Assembly (NCBI GenBank): GCA_020072845.1
Contig: JAIQGF010000007.1
Coordinates: 1 to 64,000, forward strand
Direction: 5' to 3'
Source of the DNA: Terriglobia bacterium
GTDB taxonomy: Bacteria; Acidobacteriota; Terriglobia; Terriglobales; Acidobacteriaceae
Length of the DNA: 64,000 nt
Both the position numbers and the translations under genes were made by a program. The notes below the pieces were generated by a model. The model did no database searches and was not told where the DNA came from. It worked only from the letters and a program-made list of their open reading frames with translations. This document shows positions 43,976 to 52,020 of this stretch, piece after piece (position 1 is the stretch's first letter; every line of letters starts with the position of its first letter).

Positions 43976-44000
43976 GCATCTCATCGGCAGGAGAGTGCTC

Positions 44001-44708
44001 ATGATCACCCTTCGTCCCGCAGCCGAGCGCGGCCATTTCGATCACGGATGGCTGAACACCTATCACACCTTTTCCTTCGCCGATTACCACGATCCCCGGC
44101 ACACCCACTTCCGCGGCCTGCGCGTGATCAACGAGGACACGGTCCAGCCCGGCGGCGGTTTCGGCACCCACCCGCACCGCGACATGGAGATCATCACTTA
44201 TATCCTGCAAGGCGCGCTGGCGCACAAGGACAGCATGGGGACTGGCTCGACCATCGTTCCCGGCGATGTGCAGCGCATGAGCGCCGGAACCGGAGTGCTG
44301 CACAGCGAGTTCAACCACTCGCGCGACGAGTTGGTGCACCTGCTGCAGATCTGGATTTTCCCCAGCGAGCGCGGTTTGAAGCCCAGCTACGAGCAGAAGA
44401 CGTTCGCCGCGGAAGAGAAGTTGAACCGCCTGCGCCTGGTCGCGTCGCCGGACGCCAGCGACGGATCGGTCATCCTGCATTCCGACGCGCGGGTTTACGG
44501 CTCGCTGCTCGAGCCCGGAGCGAGCGTGGAGCACGCATTGGCGCAGGGACGCGGCGCCTGGATCCAGGTGGTCACCGGCGCGATCGAGGTGAACGGAAAG
44601 CGGCTTGCGGCAGGCGACGGCGCAGGCATCGAAGACGAGCAGTTGCTGACGATCACGGGACGCGCGGAGTCAGCATCGTCGGAGTTTCTGCTGTTCGATC
44701 TTGCCTGA
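44001..44708 (+). CDS. pirin-family protein (quercetinase-like)
   Basis: 235 aa, bicupin. Metal site HPHRDMEIITYILQG (His59, His61) with the matching GTGVLHSEFNH block (His103, Glu105) in the N-terminal cupin. The start RPAAERGHFDHGWLNTYHTFSFADYHDP is the YhhW/pirin signature. Members bind iron or copper and some cleave quercetin. AGGAG lies 6 nt before this ATG. It converges on the marR gene with a 39-nt 3' overlap. Confidence 0.93.
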   Translation: MITLRPAAERGHFDHGWLNTYHTFSFADYHDPRHTHFRGLRVINEDTVQPGGGFGTHPHRDMEIITYILQGALAHKDSMGTGSTIVPGDVQRMSAGTGVLHSEFNHSRDELVHLLQIWIFPSERGLKPSYEQKTFAAEEKLNRLRLVASPDASDGSVILHSDARVYGSLLEPGASVEHALAQGRGAWIQVVTGAIEVNGKRLAAGDGAGIEDEQLLTITGRAESASSEFLLFDLA

Positions 44709-45176
44709 TGACTTGCGGTTGTCGGTGCGCGCGGCGACCGTGGTGCCGAGTTTGCGGGAGAGCGCCGCGAGCGATTTCTGCTCGGCGGGAGAGAGCGCGG
44801 ACATAGCCGCAACGATGCGCTCGACGTGCTGCGGAAAGACCTGCGCGATGAGTTTTCTTCCCTTCTCCGTAATCGAAACCAGGTAGAAACGCTTGTCGGC
44901 GGCCTGACGCGTGCGCGTGACGAGGCCGCGTTTTTGCAGGTTGCCGGCCACCATGGTGAGATTGCCGCCGGTCTTCAGGAGCTTGCGGGCGAGTTCGCCG
45001 AGGCACAGCGGACCGATGTGGTAGAGCGCTTCCAGCACGCCAAACTGGCTGGGCGTGAGGCCGGCGGATTCCAGTTGCGACATGAGGAATGAATCCACGG
45101 TATCGGCGGCGCGCAGCAGCTTGACGTAGGCGTCAAGCGCGCGTTCCTGCCGGGCGGCGCCGTGGAAGTGTTTCAT
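44670..45176 (-). CDS. MarR-family transcriptional regulator
   Basis: 168 aa. Winged helix: ESAGLTPSQFGVLEALYHIGPLCLGELARKLLKTGGNLTMVAGNLQKRGLVTRTRQAADKRFYLVSITEKGRKLI matches the MarR DNA-binding core with the DxR-type wing (AADKRFY). Such regulators sense phenolics or oxidants. The neighbour is pirin, and TTCAATATTAAA-like sites lie before both genes, so it probably controls pirin and itself. The last 13 codons overlap the convergent pirin 3' end. Confidence 0.92.
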   Translation of the reverse strand: MKHFHGAARQERALDAYVKLLRAADTVDSFLMSQLESAGLTPSQFGVLEALYHIGPLCLGELARKLLKTGGNLTMVAGNLQKRGLVTRTRQAADKRFYLVSITEKGRKLIAQVFPQHVERIVAAMSALSPAEQKSLAALSRKLGTTVAARTDNRKSSGKIEQQKLRRC

Positions 45177-45180
45177 GGGA

Positions 45181-45222
45181 GGTTCTCGGTCTTCGGTCCT
45201 CGGTTTTCGGTTTTCTGGTATT
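45181..45222. repeat. heptad-period array
   Basis: GTTCTCG, GTCTTCG, GTCCTCG, GTTTTCG, GTTTTCT, between the marR start codon and its candidate operator, so it would lie in the marR leader. Confidence 0.7.
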
Positions 45223-45227
45223 GGTAC

Positions 45228-45239
45228 TTCAATATTAAA
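45228..45239. promoter_or_regulatory. candidate MarR operator upstream of marR
   Basis: TTCAATATTAAA matches the pair found upstream of pirin (43934-43945, 43964-43975). It lies about 52 bp before the marR start codon. Confidence 0.45.
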
Positions 45240-45280
45240 TCATTTGGCCGGTAAGAGGAAATGCACAGATATCCTGACTC

Positions 45281-45377
45281 GTGCCCCTTCGACTTCGCTC
45301 CGGGCAGGCTCCACCAGCCGCGAACTCGGGATGACATCCCTTTAGAAATCCCACACATTTTAGAAATCCCAGACATG
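45281..45377. repeat. inverted GTCATCCCGAG-type repeat and an 18-bp tandem
   Basis: 45281-45335 read on the minus strand starts GTCATCCCGAG and ends AGCGAAGTCGAAGGGGC. It is followed by a tandem pair TTAGAAATCCCACACATT / TTAGAAATCCCAGACATG (45342-45377). Confidence 0.45.
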
Positions 45378-45402
45378 ACAGTTTAGAGGCGCATGCGAAA
45401 GG

Positions 45403-46269
45403 TCAGCGGCGTTCGTGCAAGACGACTTCGCTTTCGCGCAGCGGAAGCGGGGCGCGTCGCCAGAAGAGCTGCCGGACGAAGAACATGACCAGCAGCACGG
45501 CGCCGAAGGTGCACACGATGGTGGCGCCGGTGGGAAGATCGAACCAGACGGAGCAGTAGCATCCCAAGGCGGAGACCAGCGTGCCCATGGTCCAGCCGAT
45601 GGCGAGGCGCGGGCCGATCCTGTCGGCGAAGAGCATGGCGCCGACCGAGGGAACGATCAGATAGCAAAACACCAGCAGCACGCCGGCAATGGCGACGGAC
45701 GAGGTCACGACAAATCCGAACGAGGCGTAGAAAAGAAAATCCCACAGGCCGATGGAGATGCCGGATCGCTCGGCCATTTTCGGGTCGGTGGAGATGAGCA
45801 GGAACTTGCGGCGGAAGATGTAATGAAACAGGCCGATGGCGCCGTAGAGCACGGCGGTCTTGATGACTTCCAGGCGCGAGACGGCGAGGATGTTGCCGAC
45901 GAGCATGTCCTTGAGGTGCTCGGTTTCGCCGGTCGCCTTGCTCATGGCGAGGATGGCGGCGGCGGAAGCGACGGCGTAGGTGATGCCGATGAAGGCTTCC
46001 AGCGGGATGCGCCCGCGATGGGCACGCACCAGGGCGAAGATGCCGGCGCCCAGAAAGGTGAAGGCGAGGCTGATCCAGTAGGCGCCGCTGCCGTGCGGGT
46101 CCATGCCGGCGAGAATGGCGATGGTGGCGCCGAGGGCGGCGATCTGGGCGAGCGCGAGGTCAACAAAGATGACGCCGCGCTCCACCACGTGCACGCCGAG
46201 GTAGGCGTGAATGCCAGTCAGAATGAGGCTGGCGATGAACGGCAAGATCAAGAACGAAAGCAGCAGCAT
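45403..46269 (-). CDS. ZnuB-type metal ABC transporter permease
   Basis: 288 aa, about eight membrane helices. IHAYLGVHVVERGVIFVDLALAQIAALG and SVAIAGVLLVFCYLIVPSVGAMLFA are the ABC-3 permease signatures. It would import Zn, Mn or Fe with the binding protein encoded next to it. No ATPase gene is present in the cluster. Confidence 0.93.
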   Translation of the reverse strand: MLLLSFLILPFIASLILTGIHAYLGVHVVERGVIFVDLALAQIAALGATIAILAGMDPHGSGAYWISLAFTFLGAGIFALVRAHRGRIPLEAFIGITYAVASAAAILAMSKATGETEHLKDMLVGNILAVSRLEVIKTAVLYGAIGLFHYIFRRKFLLISTDPKMAERSGISIGLWDFLFYASFGFVVTSSVAIAGVLLVFCYLIVPSVGAMLFADRIGPRLAIGWTMGTLVSALGCYCSVWFDLPTGATIVCTFGAVLLVMFFVRQLFWRRAPLPLRESEVVLHERR

Positions 46270-46285
46270 CCAGTGGTCTCCGAAA

Positions 46286-47209
46286 CTATTTGGTGGCGTT
46301 GAATGCCTTGGTCAACAATCCGATATCGTAATCGAACAGCTTGAAATAATTGTCAACGCCCTTTTCGCCGCCGGTGGAAGGTAGTAACACCAGCACCTGG
46401 GCGCCGGTTTCACGACCGATGCTCTGCGGAGTCTTGAGATCGAAATAAGGCTCGATCAACTCGATCTTCACATTGTCGCGTTTCATCAACTGGATGATCT
46501 CGATGGTGTGCTGCGGCGTAGGCGGAATGCCCGGCCGCGGTTCAATGTAGCCGACGACGTTGAGTCCGAAGTGCTTGGCGAAGTTGGTCCAGGAGGTGTG
46601 ATAGGTGACAACCTTGCGGCCGCGATAGGGCTTCATCTGGTCGTCCCAGTTTTTTTCGGCGGCGGTAAGGCGCTTGTCGAAATCGGTGAAGCGCTGCTGG
46701 AAGTAGCTGCTGTTCTGCGGATCGAGTTCGCCCAACTTGGCGGCGATGCCCTTGGCGACGCGGCGGCCATTGTCGGGATCGAGCCAGTAGTGCGGGTTTC
46801 CGAGGGGATGGACGTCGCCCATGGCACGCGTGATCTGCCCGGTTGGCTTCTCCAGGATCTCGGCAAACTGCGATGCATCGAGGTAACCCGGCGCTCCCAC
46901 CTGGACGCGCGGGTTGCCGCTCTGGGTGATGAGCGGCGGCAGCCAGCCGATTTCCAATTCCAGGCCGACGCTGATGAGCAGGTCGGCCTGGCGCAGCTTA
47001 AGCAGGAAGCTGGGCTTGGCTTCGACAAAGTGGGGATCCTGATATCCCTTGGCGATGGATTCGACGCTGATGCGGTCACCGCCGACTTCCTGCGCCAACG
47101 CGGCGAGATCGGTGGTGGAGGTGACCACGTTGAGTTTCTTGGCGGACGCAAGCGGCGCGGCGAGGAAGGCCAGCGCCAGCAGCGCAATCATCGTTCTAAA
47201 AACCTTCAC
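46286..47209 (-). CDS. metal-binding periplasmic lipoprotein/binding protein (ZnuA/TroA family)
   Basis: 307 aa with signal peptide (about 1-23). A-I family features: VVTSTTDLAALAQEVGGDRISVESIAKGYQDPHFVEAKPS (first His ligand), GNPHYWLDPDNGRRVAKGIA (second His), VVTYHTSWTNFAKHFGL (third His), and PYFDLKTPQSIGRETGAQVLVLLPSTGGEKG (Asp side). There is no His-rich loop, as in Mn-specific members, so the metal is uncertain. The gene lies 16 bp from the permease, same strand. Confidence 0.93.
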   Translation of the reverse strand: MKVFRTMIALLALAFLAAPLASAKKLNVVTSTTDLAALAQEVGGDRISVESIAKGYQDPHFVEAKPSFLLKLRQADLLISVGLELEIGWLPPLITQSGNPRVQVGAPGYLDASQFAEILEKPTGQITRAMGDVHPLGNPHYWLDPDNGRRVAKGIAAKLGELDPQNSSYFQQRFTDFDKRLTAAEKNWDDQMKPYRGRKVVTYHTSWTNFAKHFGLNVVGYIEPRPGIPPTPQHTIEIIQLMKRDNVKIELIEPYFDLKTPQSIGRETGAQVLVLLPSTGGEKGVDNYFKLFDYDIGLLTKAFNATK

Positions 47210-47218
47210 ACATTCCTC

Positions 47219-48454
47219 CTAAAACGGATGGGCGCCGTGCGCGCCCAGGGAAAACTGCAGTTGCATCAAGAATTCGTGCGCGTCGAAGTGTTCGGCGTAG
47301 CGGGTGAGCCGGTACTGGCCGCGAAGCTGGCTGAATTCGCTGGGCCAGTAGGTCAAAACGAGCGACGCGCCGCTGTCGGTGAGAGCGGCATCGCGGGCGC
47401 GGTCGGAACGGTCGTAGCGCGCGCCGGCGAACCAACGGCGTCCCAACTGGTAGTCGCCCGAGGCGTAGAAACCGAAGGAGCGCTGCAAGCGCGGCAATTG
47501 CTGGCGTTGGCTCCAGATGAACTCGCTGCGTCCGACAAAGGAGTGATAAATGGAGCGGCGCAGCGGCTTCCAGCGCAGAGTGGCGTCAACGCCGTAGAGC
47601 TGCGTAAGGTAGCTGCTGCCAAGGTCGTTGTGGCCGCGCGCGTAGGAAGCGCCAATATCGAGATTGGTGGACTCGGTGAGGTCGCGATAGCTGCGGAGAT
47701 GGGCGACGGCGCTGACGTCGCTGCGCTGGCTGGAGGCAAAGATGTCGGCAGAGTCGCCGCGGAAGATCTGCCCGGTGGCCTCCAGGAAAAGGCCCTTGGG
47801 CGCAGGCAGAATGCGGGTGAGCGAGAGGCCGGCGTCGTTGATGCCGTCTTCGCCGCCGAGCAGGCTGTTGGTGACCAGCGGGCGATCAGTCCAGGGCAGC
47901 ACGTGGTTGTGGAGGGTGTTCACTTTTCCGAAAGCGGCACGCATCTTGCCGCCGCGCAGCACGAATCCGGCGGGCAGTGCGGTAAAGGTGATGTAGCCCT
48001 CTTCGAGGTTCACGCCCTCTTCACCGAAAGAAATGAAAAAGTCGCCGCGGGCGTAGGGGTCGATGATGGCCTGCAAGCCGACCTCGGATTCATGCATTTG
48101 GAATGCGGGCGTCGGAACCATGGGATTGTGGCCCATGGAGCCGAGAAAATCGCCGATGACACTGATGTCGGGATTCAGCGCCTTGGCTGCCGCCGAAGCT
48201 CCACCATATACCGGCAACGAGCCCGCCTGCTGGACGGCGCTGGCGGCAGAGACGGCGCCAAGTTCCGGAGCAGGCGGCGCCGGGGCCGATGATTGCTGCT
48301 GAGCCTGCAGCATGCGCACCTGGCCTTCGAGGGCGATGATGCGCTCCTCCAGCGCCTTGATGCGGTCTTCCTGGCTCTGCTGGGCGCGAGCAGGCGGGGA
48401 AACCGCTCCGAGAAACAACGTCAGAAGCACAAGACCCGAAACTCGATCGCGCAT
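47219..48454 (-). CDS. outer-membrane porin-like protein paired with the metal transporter
   Basis: 411 aa with signal peptide (MRDRVSGLVLLTLFLGAVSPPARA). A short coiled coil (EDRIKALEERIIALEGQVRMLQAQQ, about 28-52) is followed by a beta-rich C-terminal domain ending in F (LMQLQFSLGAHGAHPF), the usual outer-membrane signature. Such OprO/P-like proteins often accompany zinc systems. It is the first of three co-directional genes; the next starts 9 bp away. AGGAGG lies 9 nt before the ATG. Confidence 0.83.
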   Translation of the reverse strand: MRDRVSGLVLLTLFLGAVSPPARAQQSQEDRIKALEERIIALEGQVRMLQAQQQSSAPAPPAPELGAVSAASAVQQAGSLPVYGGASAAAKALNPDISVIGDFLGSMGHNPMVPTPAFQMHESEVGLQAIIDPYARGDFFISFGEEGVNLEEGYITFTALPAGFVLRGGKMRAAFGKVNTLHNHVLPWTDRPLVTNSLLGGEDGINDAGLSLTRILPAPKGLFLEATGQIFRGDSADIFASSQRSDVSAVAHLRSYRDLTESTNLDIGASYARGHNDLGSSYLTQLYGVDATLRWKPLRRSIYHSFVGRSEFIWSQRQQLPRLQRSFGFYASGDYQLGRRWFAGARYDRSDRARDAALTDSGASLVLTYWPSEFSQLRGQYRLTRYAEHFDAHEFLMQLQFSLGAHGAHPF

Positions 48455-48557
48455 GGGTTGGAACCTCCTGCCTGCAAAACAAAACAAGGGCCGCCGATTT
48501 CCGCGAAATCGGACACGTTCCGGCACGTCAGCACCGGGATGGAAATGCCGAGGAGGT

Positions 48558-48896
48558 CTAAACCTGGGGTGGGGGCCGGGTGTAGAGGACGAGCGTCGCA
48601 GCCGATTCGTAGGACCTGATTTGTTCCGGGGGCAACGGCGCCGTGCAAGTGAAGCGTGGAATGGGCGTCGCAGGACCCGCGCTGATGGTCGCCGGAAGAT
48701 GAGCCGCCAGGCACAACAGGCAGTGATGCGGCGTCAGGGGAGCGCTCTCCAGCGGGCCGACGGAGCGGTGGACGTGAATGGCGTCGTAGCTGCTGACGCA
48801 CATCAGAAGCAGGCACACCATGGCGGCAAGGCTGACTGGGCGCGGCTTGAGCCGCGTTGTCAGCGAGACCCGCGTAGGTCGTGTAATCCTCACCAA
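48558..48896 (-). CDS. small metal-cluster-associated protein (DUF2946-like)
   Basis: About 112 aa. One hydrophobic segment (VSLAAMVCLLLMCVSS) is followed by HVH and HHCLLC, a His/Cys motif that could bind metal, and a Pro-rich tail. Small proteins of this kind are found beside outer-membrane metal uptake genes. The start codon is uncertain (GTG or TTG). It lies upstream of the porin on the same strand, 103 bp away. Confidence 0.6.
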   Translation of the reverse strand: MVRITRPTRVSLTTRLKPRPVSLAAMVCLLLMCVSSYDAIHVHRSVGPLESAPLTPHHCLLCLAAHLPATISAGPATPIPRFTCTAPLPPEQIRSYESAATLVLYTRPPPQV

Positions 48897-49032
48897 AGGT
48901 ATTGTAAACCCTCACGTCCAGAACAAGTTCTGAGCCGGCGGGTGGCACAAGAGATGCGCCCAGCGGGAGAAAGTTTCGCGGGATCTGTCGCGGAGGACGC
49001 GGAGGAACATTTCATGTGCTAGGCTGCCGGGC

Positions 49033-50229
49033 ATGGAGCCGGCGCCAAGGCGGGCGAAGCAGTTGATCAGCGGCAAGGCGGAGCGGTTTACCGAGTCGGT
49101 GATCCGCGAGATGACGCGCCAGGCAATGATGCACGGCGCGATCAACCTGGCGCAGGGATTTCCCGACTTCGCCGCGCCGGAGGAGATCAAGCGCGCGGCG
49201 CAGGAGGCGATCGCCGCCGACATCAATCAGTACGCGATTACCTGGGGAGCGAAGCCGCTGCGGGAAGCGATCGCGCGGCAGATGGAGAAGTGGCAAGGCA
49301 TCGCGGTGGATGCGGAGCGCGAGATCACGGTGTGCTGCGGATCCACCGAGGCGATGATCGCGTCGCTGCTGGCGATTACCAATCCCGGCGACGAGGTGGT
49401 GATCTTCGAACCGTTTTACGAAAACTACGGGCCGGACACGATCCTGTCGGGCGCGCAGCCGCGGTTTGTGAAGCTGCATCCTCCGGAGGGCGAGGGCGAG
49501 TGGCACTTCGACGAGCGCGAACTGCGGGCGGCGTTCAACCGCAAGACCAAGGCGATCGTTGTCAACACGCCGAACAACCCGACGGGCAAGGTGTTCACGC
49601 GGGCCGAGATGGAAACCATCCGCGATCTGTGCGTCGAGCACGACGCGCTGGCGATCACCGACGAAATCTACGAGCACATCCTCTACGACGGCGCGGAACA
49701 CATCGCGATGGCGCGGCTGGACGGCATGCGCGCGCGGACGATCACCATCAACGGCATGTCGAAGACGTACAGCGTGACGGGATGGCGCGTGGGGTGGGCG
49801 GTGGCATCGCCGGTGCTGACGAACGCGATCCGCAAAGTACACGACTTCCTGACGGTGGGGGCCGCGGCGCCGTTGCAGGCGGCGGGGGCGGTGGCGCTGA
49901 GCTTGCCGGAGTCGTATTACGAGCACCTGGCGAGGTCGTATCGCGCGCGGCGGGACCGGCTGCTGCCCGCGCTACAGCAGGCGGGATTCAAGGTGTTTGT
50001 GCCGCGGGGCGCGTACTACATCATGACCGACATCGAGGGGTTCGGGTTCGAGGACGACGTGCGCTTTGCGCAGCACCTGGTGAAGGAGGTCGGCGTGGCC
50101 GTCGTGCCGGGATCGAGCTTCTACAGCGATCCGCGTGACGGCGCGCGGCAGGTGCGATTCGCGTTTTGCAAGCGCGATGAAACGCTGGACGCGGCAGCGG
50201 AGCGGCTGAGAAGAATTGGAAATTTGTAA
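49033..50229 (+). CDS. class I/II aminotransferase (KAT/methionine aminotransferase-like)
   Basis: 398 aa. PLP Lys244 in NGMSKTYSVTGWRVG, Asn182 in NTPNNPTGKVF, Tyr and Asp in ITDEIYEHILY, and Arg in the C-terminal RFAFCKRDE. The FPDFAAPEEIKRAA start and YAITWGAKPLREAIA are like YbdL/kynurenine aminotransferases acting on Met, Phe or Kyn. It is monocistronic, with the C terminus running into a heptad array. Confidence 0.93.
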   Translation: MEPAPRRAKQLISGKAERFTESVIREMTRQAMMHGAINLAQGFPDFAAPEEIKRAAQEAIAADINQYAITWGAKPLREAIARQMEKWQGIAVDAEREITVCCGSTEAMIASLLAITNPGDEVVIFEPFYENYGPDTILSGAQPRFVKLHPPEGEGEWHFDERELRAAFNRKTKAIVVNTPNNPTGKVFTRAEMETIRDLCVEHDALAITDEIYEHILYDGAEHIAMARLDGMRARTITINGMSKTYSVTGWRVGWAVASPVLTNAIRKVHDFLTVGAAAPLQAAGAVALSLPESYYEHLARSYRARRDRLLPALQQAGFKVFVPRGAYYIMTDIEGFGFEDDVRFAQHLVKEVGVAVVPGSSFYSDPRDGARQVRFAFCKRDETLDAAAERLRRIGNL

Positions 50230-50304
50230 TTGGTAATTTGTAATTTGTGATTGGTAGTTGGTAGTCCGGATTCCGCGCTACGGGCTACCGACTACGGGTT
50301 ACCC
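50220..50304. repeat. heptad-period array with changing words
   Basis: AATTTGT, AATTGGT, AATTTGT, AATTTGT, GATTGGT, AGTTGGT, AGTCCGG, ATTCCGC, GCTACGG, GCTACCG, ACTACGG, GTTACCC. Two word families are fused while the 7-bp phase is kept for 12 units; the last part can fold back on AGTCCGG. Confidence 0.85.
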
Positions 50305-50334
50305 GTGCGCCGCCTCGCTGAAATCCTCTTAATC

Positions 50335-50931
50335 CTAATTGGTCACTCGCGACTGCGGCGTCGCGTTGGTTCCATCCCACCTGCGCATGACATCGAGGTG
50401 GAGATCGAACTGATCGAGCGCACGCATGGCGAGGTGGTTGATCATCTCGTCGAGCGACTGGGGATGGTTGTAGAAGGCGGGCACGGGCGGAAAGATCACC
50501 ACGCCCATGCGCGAGAGCTTGAGCATGTTCTCCAGGTGAATGTCGTTGAGTGGGGCTTCGCGGACGAGGAGCACGAGTTTGCGGCGCTCCTTGAGAGTGA
50601 CGTCGGCGGCGCGATGGATGAGATTGTCGCCATGGCCATGGGCGATGCAGGCCAGCGTGTTCATGGTGCAGGGCGCGATCACCATGCCGAGCGTGACCAA
50701 GGAACCGCTGGAGATGGCGGCGCCCTGGTCGCCGATGGGATAGGCGTGAGTCGCCATCGCCTGGACCTGCTCGACGGTGTAGTCGGTTTCCTCGGCGAGG
50801 GTGCGCGCGCCCCAGCGGCTGATGACAACGTGAGTGTCAACATCGGTGCCCTGCAACAGTTGCAGGATGCGGACGCCAAAGATGGTTCCGGTGGCGCCGG
50901 TGATGGCGACGATCAGGTTGCGGCGTTGCAT
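50335..50931 (-). CDS. ubiX: flavin prenyltransferase UbiX/Pad1
   Basis: 198 aa. NLIVAITGATGTIFGVRILQLL (FMN-binding start), SSGSLVTLGMVIAPCTMNTLACIAHG and VTLKERRKLVLLVREAPLNDIHLENMLKLSRMGVVIFPPVPAFY are signatures. It makes prenylated FMN for the UbiD family of decarboxylases, used in ubiquinone or menaquinone synthesis. No ubiD is in the window. Stop and neighbours are separated by the heptad array. Confidence 0.95.
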   Translation of the reverse strand: MQRRNLIVAITGATGTIFGVRILQLLQGTDVDTHVVISRWGARTLAEETDYTVEQVQAMATHAYPIGDQGAAISSGSLVTLGMVIAPCTMNTLACIAHGHGDNLIHRAADVTLKERRKLVLLVREAPLNDIHLENMLKLSRMGVVIFPPVPAFYNHPQSLDEMINHLAMRALDQFDLHLDVMRRWDGTNATPQSRVTN

Positions 50932-50952
50932 AGGGCTTCCGGGATTCGCGAA

Positions 50953-51029
50953 TGGTCGGGGCGACAGGATTTGAACCTGTGACCCCCTGCGCCCAAGGCA
51001 GGTGCGCTACCAGGCTGCGCTACGCCCCG
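50953..51029 (-). tRNA. tRNA-Pro (anticodon TGG)
   Basis: 77 nt with encoded CCA; acceptor CGGGGCG / CGCCCCG, anticodon loop CTTGGGC (TGG), T-arm CACAGGTTCAAATCCTGTG. All arms pair normally. Divergent from the 2H phosphoesterase. Confidence 0.95.
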
Positions 51030-51108
51030 ACTCTGTTTAATTATAACTGCGCGGCGCTCCTGGGGGCCGCGCGCGGAGCGGACAGCCACAGGGCCGGAGG
51101 ACAGGGCA

Positions 51109-51114
51109 TATAAT
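51109..51114 (+). promoter_or_regulatory. -10 element very close to a start codon
   Basis: TATAAT lies only 11 bp before the ATG at 51126, and no ribosome binding site is visible between them. This suggests a leaderless or very short-leader mRNA. Confidence 0.45.
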
Positions 51115-51125
51115 GCTGCGCAGCC

Positions 51126-51674
51126 ATGGCCCCTCCGCAATATGCCTTGGTCGCGTATGTGAAGAGTCCGGTCGGCGGCTTCGTCGAAGGGCTGCGGCAC
51201 GAGTTTCACCCGACCCAGGCGCATCTGCCGGCCCACCTCAGCATTCTCCCGCCGCGCATCCTGCAGGGCTCGGAAGCGGAGGCGCTGGCAAGCCTGGAGC
51301 GCGCCTGCCGGGATGTGGACCCGTTTGAGATCGTGCTCGGCGAGGTCGCGACTTTCATGCCGGTGACACCGACAGTTTTCATCCGGGTCGCCCACGCCGC
51401 GTATCGCATGCGCGAGTTGCACGATCGCTTGAACGTGGGAGTACTGAACGCCGAGGAGCAGTGGCCCTACATGCCGCACCTGACGATCTTCCGCATGGAT
51501 TCAGTGGAGCAGGCGGGGCCGGCACTGGAGGAAGCCCGCCGCCGCTGGGACAATTACCGCGATTCGCGGCGCGTCTTGATTGAACAGGCGACATTCGTGC
51601 GCGAAGCCGGCGCCAATCGCTGGATGGACCTGGCGCCGGTGCCGCTGGGCCGGCGTCTTGCCACTACCAGCTAA
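51126..51674 (+). CDS. 2H phosphoesterase superfamily protein (2'-5' RNA ligase-like)
   Basis: 182 aa. Two HxS/T motifs: HLS (His37-Ser39) and HLT (His118-Thr120), the catalytic pair of 2H phosphoesterases. They hydrolyse or ligate 2',3'-cyclic or 2'-5' phosphodiester bonds in RNA. The C-terminal FVREAGANRWMDLAPVPLG is not diagnostic. The natural substrate is unknown. Ends 34 bp before tRNA-His. Confidence 0.85.
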   Translation: MAPPQYALVAYVKSPVGGFVEGLRHEFHPTQAHLPAHLSILPPRILQGSEAEALASLERACRDVDPFEIVLGEVATFMPVTPTVFIRVAHAAYRMRELHDRLNVGVLNAEEQWPYMPHLTIFRMDSVEQAGPALEEARRRWDNYRDSRRVLIEQATFVREAGANRWMDLAPVPLGRRLATTS

Positions 51675-51692
51675 TCGCTGAAATTGCCCTGC

Positions 51693-51698
51693 TATAAT
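51693..51698 (+). promoter_or_regulatory. -10 element for tRNA-His
   Basis: TATAAT 10 bp before the 5' end of the tRNA. The -35 region overlaps the stop of the preceding gene and is weak. Confidence 0.5.
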
Positions 51699-51708
51699 CG
51701 TAGTTTGC

Positions 51709-51785
51709 GGTGGGAGTAGCTCAACTGGCAGAGCACCGGACTGTGGCTCCGGACGTTGTGGGTTCGATTCCCATCTCCCACCCCA
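51709..51785 (+). tRNA. tRNA-His (anticodon GTG)
   Basis: 77 nt including an encoded G at -1 opposite C73 and encoded CCA. Acceptor GTGGGAG / CTCCCAC, anticodon loop CTGTGGC, T-arm TGTGGGTTCGATTCCCATC. The G-1 is the His-specific identity element. Confidence 0.96.
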
Positions 51786-51831
51786 GCATCTCATTGAGCC
51801 ACAAGGGAAATGCCCGATTCTAAGGGGCAAT

Positions 51832-51853
51832 AAGGGCAGCGTCGGCTGCCCTT
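51832..51853 (+). terminator. terminator after tRNA-His
   Basis: AAGGGCAGC and GCTGCCCTT form a perfect 9-bp stem with a GTCG loop, followed by T residues (CCCTTTCG). Confidence 0.6.
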
Positions 51854-51905
51854 TCGAGTTGACGGGGACCAAAATGCTGACCACCTTCCCCACCGATTCC
51901 CTGTT

Positions 51906-52020
51906 CTATGCCGCCGAGCCCTGAACTTGGACGTACAGCGTGGTCGAGACATCGGCGCAGCGCAGCACCTTCTGGCTCACTTTGAGTGTTGCAGCGGCCG
52001 CGCCTAGCGCGCGTGTTGCC
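51906..52020 (-). pseudogene. C-terminal remnant of a tyrosine recombinase (integrase)
   Basis: The last about 30 codons read LKVSQKVLRCADVSTTLYV, which fits the terminal helix of phage-type integrases (K-V-x-Q-x-L-R-H-A-x-V-S-T-T-L). The His is replaced by Cys and the catalytic Tyr spacing is disturbed; no recombinase body is found upstream. It lies 120 bp from the tRNA-His 3' end, the usual integrase position next to an att site. Assignment rests on a short motif only. Confidence 0.45.
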
